Shown here: piece by piece, positions 60,814 through 64,000 of the stretch
How positions within the stretch are numbered: the first letter of the stretch is position 1
Layout of the letters: every line of letters starts with the position of its first letter
Assembly: GCF_900112845.1 (NCBI RefSeq)
Contig: NZ_FONG01000013.1
Coordinates: 1-64,000 of the forward strand
Length of the DNA stretch: 64,000 nucleotides
Source of the DNA: Actinacidiphila alni
GTDB taxonomy: Bacteria; Actinomycetota; Actinomycetes; Streptomycetales; Streptomycetaceae
Direction of reading: 5' to 3'
Notes under the pieces: model-generated
What the model was told of the DNA's origin: nothing
The model's database searches: none
Seen by the model: the letters and a program-made list of their open reading frames with translations, nothing else
Position numbers and translations under genes: made by a program

Positions 60814-61518
60814 TCATCCGTTTCCACTGAGTTCGCGCGCGGAGGCGGCCATGATCCCGTCGAGCAGGACGTCGAAGGACCAGTCCGCACGGGACGAGCC
60901 GTCCCCGGACATCAGCTCGCCGCCGAGCCGGACGATGTTGGGATAGCGGCTCTCGTCCAGTGCGGTGATCTGCTCGGAGAGTGCCTCCAGATCCTTGCTC
61001 CGCCGGGCCGCGGGCCGCTGGCTGTGCTCGACCGCGACCGCGGTCGGGAACAGCAGCAGCAGATCCAGACCCCAGGCCGCGGCCCGGTCCGAGACACCGC
61101 CTTCGGCGAGCAGATCGAGCACCGCCTCGCCCAGCCGCAGGTAATTCGGGCCGTTCGGCTGCGTGGACAACGCCATCCTGGAGATCTCCGGGTAGGAGAA
61201 CAGCACCTCCGCGTAGCCGGCCAGCAGCACCTTCAGCCGCTCGCGCCACGTTCCCGCCCCGGCCGGCGGTACGTCGACGGCCGCCAGCAGCGCGTCGAGG
61301 ATCTGTGCGTGCAGGTCCTCGGTGTCGCGCACATAGACGTACAGCGAAGCCGGACCGGTATCGAGCGCGGCGGCGATACGGGTCATCTTCACCTTCTTCA
61401 GGCCCTCCTCCCGCAGGATGACCAGGGCGGCGTCGATGATCCCCTGCCGGGTGAGAGGCGGTTTCGACGGCCGCTCACGCCTGCTGCGCGGCGTTCGGGC
61501 ACTGTCGGCGATTCTCAT
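60814..61518 (-). CDS. TetR-family regulator of the MMPL exporter
   Basis: A 234-aa regulator of the TetR subgroup with a TetR_C-like ligand domain. The helix-turn-helix is at about residues 22-68 (GIIDAALVILREEGLKKVKM, TRIAAALDTGPASLYVYVRD), and the core helices include LLAGYAEVLFSYPEISRMAL. The gene is preceded by the same 14-bp palindrome found twice near the MMPL start, so autoregulation and control of the exporter are strongly suggested. The N-terminus is Arg-rich. Confidence 0.9.
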   Translation of the reverse strand: MRIADSARTPRSRRERPSKPPLTRQGIIDAALVILREEGLKKVKMTRIAAALDTGPASLYVYVRDTEDLHAQILDALLAAVDVPPAGAGTWRERLKVLLAGYAEVLFSYPEISRMALSTQPNGPNYLRLGEAVLDLLAEGGVSDRAAAWGLDLLLLFPTAVAVEHSQRPAARRSKDLEALSEQITALDESRYPNIVRLGGELMSGDGSSRADWSFDVLLDGIMAASARELSGNG

Positions 61519-61532
61519 GCGGCGACGCTATC

Positions 61533-61546
61533 ACGAATGCATTCGT
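61533..61546. promoter_or_regulatory. TetR autoregulatory operator
   Basis: ACGAATGCATTCGT, identical to the site at 60418-60431, lies 14 bases upstream of the tetR ATG. Confidence 0.7.
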
Positions 61547-61731
61547 TACGACGGTGTTCGGCGGACGGATCCCGTTGCCGACCGATCCGCCGGCCGCTGG
61601 CCACCGGCCGCGTGGCCGCGTAGCGACCTGGTCCGTCGGTGGCAGTGGGACGGCACCTGGCACCACATCCTGAGCCGGCTCCAGCCGCCGACCGATAGGC
61701 CGACACTGGAGAAAATCTGTCATGGCGACAG

Positions 61732-61760
61732 TAGACATTGGGGTCGGCGGGGGCTAAGGT
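61732..61760 (+). promoter_or_regulatory. Candidate promoter of the MerR leader RNA
   Basis: TAGACA (61732-61737) and TAAGGT (61755-61760) with a 17-bp spacer. Transcription would begin near 61767, more than 400 bases before the MerR coding region. Confidence 0.5.
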
Positions 61761-61766
61761 TTTCTT

Positions 61767-62170
61767 CGTAGCCCAGAGATCAGTCGGGCGCGGCAGAGGT
61801 GAACTGCCGCGCAAGCAGGTCAATGCAGGAGCGACCCGACAGCGGAGCGGCGGAGCCGGAAGTGGTGGGTTCTTCCGCTGGCGGTCGGGTCGAGCGACCC
61901 GAGGGGCCGCACAGCAGTACCGTGTCACCAGCCAGTACAGATCGGTCGAAAAGGTAAGGAGCAGACGCCATCAGGATCGCCCGGGACCGGACGATGTCCG
62001 CCCGGGTACCGCAGACCCCGGATTGGAAGGTGGTCCCCGGTCACGCAACCGCGATCCCTGCAGTCCCGACCTCGCAGGCGGGCCTGTGGAAGAAGGAGAC
62101 CGGCGCAGTCAGCCGGCAGATGGTGTTGAAAGCTCGGGGTCCGAGCGCCTGTTGGCGCTCGGACCCCTCG
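61767..62170 (+). ncRNA. Long structured leader or small RNA upstream of the MerR regulator
   Basis: The interval has no convincing gene but a chain of strong hairpins. GCGCGGCA/TGCCGCGC spans 61788-61812 (9-nt loop). TCGGGTCG/CGACCCGA spans 61885-61902. The most striking is GGGGTCCGAGCGCC/GGCGCTCGGACCCC at 62136-62167, a perfect 14-bp stem with a TGTT loop that ends 27 bases before the MerR ATG. It could be a 5' leader that controls MerR or an independent RNA ending in that hairpin. No T-run follows. Not matched to any known RNA family from memory. Confidence 0.4.
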
Positions 62171-62194
62171 ATGCGTCCCCGGAAGAAGAGGTCT

Positions 62195-62518
62195 ATGCCC
62201 CCTCGCGGTACCCGCCCTGCGGACAAGTTCGACGACGACGACTATCCCGCCTACACCATGGGCCGGGCTGCCGAGATGCTCGACACCACGCCCGCCTTCC
62301 TGCGCGCGTTGGGCGAACACCGCCTGATCACGCCCCTACGGTCCGAAGGCGGCCACCGCCGCTATTCCCGCTACCAGCTCCGCATCGCCGGACGGGTGCG
62401 CGAACTCGTCGACTCCGGCACGCCCATCGAGGCCGCGTGCCGCATCATCATCCTTGAGGATCAGCTGGAGGAAGCCCAGCGCATCAACGAAGAACTCCGC
62501 AGCCAGCGTCCGGCCTGA
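62195..62518 (+). CDS. MerR-family transcriptional regulator
   Basis: A 107-aa short MerR protein. The winged helix begins at YPAYTMGRAAEMLDTTPAFLRALGEHRLITPLRSEGGHRRYS, and a short helix EAACRIIILEDQLEEAQRIN closes it. It lacks an effector domain or metal-binding cysteines, so it belongs to the small HspR-like group common in streptomycetes. ATG 62195 follows AGAAGAGG and an acidic DDDDYP run leads into the domain. ATG 62171 or 61994 are in frame, but the latter would translate the hairpin region. It converges on the cold-shock gene. Confidence 0.8.
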   Translation: MPPRGTRPADKFDDDDYPAYTMGRAAEMLDTTPAFLRALGEHRLITPLRSEGGHRRYSRYQLRIAGRVRELVDSGTPIEAACRIIILEDQLEEAQRINEELRSQRPA

Positions 62519-62566
62519 TCCCTCGACCGGAGGGTGCGGGCCCCAGCCGCAAGTGGGTCGGGCGCG

Positions 62567-62770
62567 TCAGGCGGGAACGATGTTCTCGGCCGTCGGGCCC
62601 TTCCGGCCCTGCGCGATGTCGAAGGTCACCTTCTGGCCTTCGAGCAGTTCACGGAAGCCCTGGGCGGCGATGTTCGAGTAGTGGGCGAACACGTCAGCGC
62701 CGCCACCGTCCTGCTCGATGAAGCCGAAGCCCTTTTCCGAATTGAACCACTTCACGGTGCCTGAACTCAT
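62567..62770 (-). CDS. Cold-shock domain protein (CspA family)
   Basis: A 67-aa single OB-fold protein with both RNA-binding motifs: KGFGFIEQ (RNP1) and DVFAHYSNI (RNP2-like). It is an RNA chaperone that melts structures at low temperature. The ribosome site GAAGGAG lies 6 bases before the ATG. The MerR gene converges on it from the left. Confidence 0.95.
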   Translation of the reverse strand: MSSGTVKWFNSEKGFGFIEQDGGGADVFAHYSNIAAQGFRELLEGQKVTFDIAQGRKGPTAENIVPA

Positions 62771-63115
62771 GTCGTTCTCCTTCGGGGCAGTGCACCGGAA
62801 TCCGCACGGTACGAATCCCGTGTCGCCGCGATGATTACCCCGACCGGAAAAATCGGAATTACCAGGAATTCTTCAGCGGCGCTAACGCCGACCGAAACAC
62901 CTGAAGTATTGGGAACCACGACCGCAACCGAGACGACAGTAGCACGCCTAGGGGCACCGAGCAGGCCGGATAACGCAATTACGGCCGCCACGAAAGTAAA
63001 TCTGTGCGCGGCTCCGGCTAAAATTCTGAATCCGTCGGAACAGCTTTTGGGGCAGCCACGGCACAGCATTCCGGGACGGGCCGGTCGGCTGAGCCGACGG
63101 CGCCGAGTGGGCCAA
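62771..63115. other. AT-rich upstream/leader region of the cold-shock gene
   Basis: About 345 bp with clearly lower G+C than the rest of the window (62840-63050) and no supportable gene. On the minus strand it is the promoter and probable long 5' leader of the cold-shock gene. Long leaders that change structure with temperature are known for csp genes in other bacteria; I did not find a defined cold box. Confidence 0.45.
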
Positions 63116-63155
63116 GGCGGTGCCTGGCCCGGTAAATGCCAGGCCAGGCAACGCC
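63116..63155 (-). terminator. Hairpin terminator after the aldehyde dehydrogenase gene
   Basis: GGCGGTGCCTGGCC and GGCCAGGCAACGCC form a 12-bp stem (one 2-nt mismatch) with a 12-nt loop. It starts 10 bases past the dehydrogenase stop on the minus strand. Confidence 0.6.
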
Positions 63156-63164
63156 GTTGGCGGC

Positions 63165-64000
<836 letters not shown>

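Noticed and set aside
61994..62194. Longer MerR protein starting at 61994
   Set aside because: The extra 67 residues are low in similarity to the family and would be read through the perfect 14-bp hairpin; ATG 62195 gives the normal length.

Overview
The window is high-GC actinobacterial chromosome, most likely Streptomyces or a close relative. Third codon positions are strongly G/C, GTG and TTG starts are common, many genes overlap by 4 bp (ATGA/GTGA), and the gene families are typical of the genus (LtrA, ROK regulator, MMPL exporter, MerR next to a cold-shock gene). I saw no rRNA, tRNA or CRISPR. Species is inferred only from these traits.

Layout. 1-12.6 kb is ordinary accessory content: the end of a beta-helix protein, a GNAT enzyme, a TetR regulator divergent from a zinc alcohol dehydrogenase with repeated palindromes around the promoter, LtrA, a ROK regulator beside a frameshifted secreted lectin-bearing protein, a polar amino-acid ABC transporter, and a decayed gene.

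12.6-37.1 kb is a compact catabolic island of about 20 genes. It has a DeoR regulator, a ribose-type ABC importer, a DUF2090 aldolase-like protein, an FGGY kinase, an AroE paralogue, a polyol dehydrogenase, a cyclase-family hydrolase and a ketoglutarate-semialdehyde-type aldehyde dehydrogenase. A complete P450 electron chain follows (alcohol dehydrogenase, CxxYxxC ferredoxin, P450, aldehyde dehydrogenase, ferredoxin reductase, 7Fe ferredoxin). Last come a giant FAD/Fe-S 2-hydroxyacid dehydrogenase, a second DeoR regulator and a 2-oxoacid:ferredoxin oxidoreductase (KorAB). The parts suggest import and oxidation of a sugar-like or cyclic substrate, with carbon leaving through 2-oxoglutarate and reduced ferredoxin possibly reaching the P450. 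The substrate is unknown.

37.1-54.4 kb is an organosulfur-type island. A GntR regulator diverges from a 34-codon leader peptide ending Asp-Tyr-Cys-Cys-Ser-Arg-Gly. A terminator-like hairpin follows, then Dpp-type permeases and ATPase, two pairs of DszA/NtaA-like flavin monooxygenase plus DszC/SfnB-like acyl-CoA-dehydrogenase homologue, an aldo/keto reductase, a binding lipoprotein, a DyP-like protein without its GxxDG aspartate, a half-length acyl-CoA-dehydrogenase homologue and a flavin reductase. The arrangement suggests cysteine-sensing attenuation of a sulfur-scavenging operon. A broken enoyl-CoA hydratase marks its right edge.

54.4-64 kb holds an AraC regulator divergent from a drug-type MFS exporter, a scar of gene fragments (XRE regulator tail, ISAs1-type transposase head), a TetR/MMPL pair linked by identical 14-bp palindromes, a long structured leader in front of a MerR regulator, a cold-shock gene, and the 3' part of an aldehyde dehydrogenase that leaves the window.
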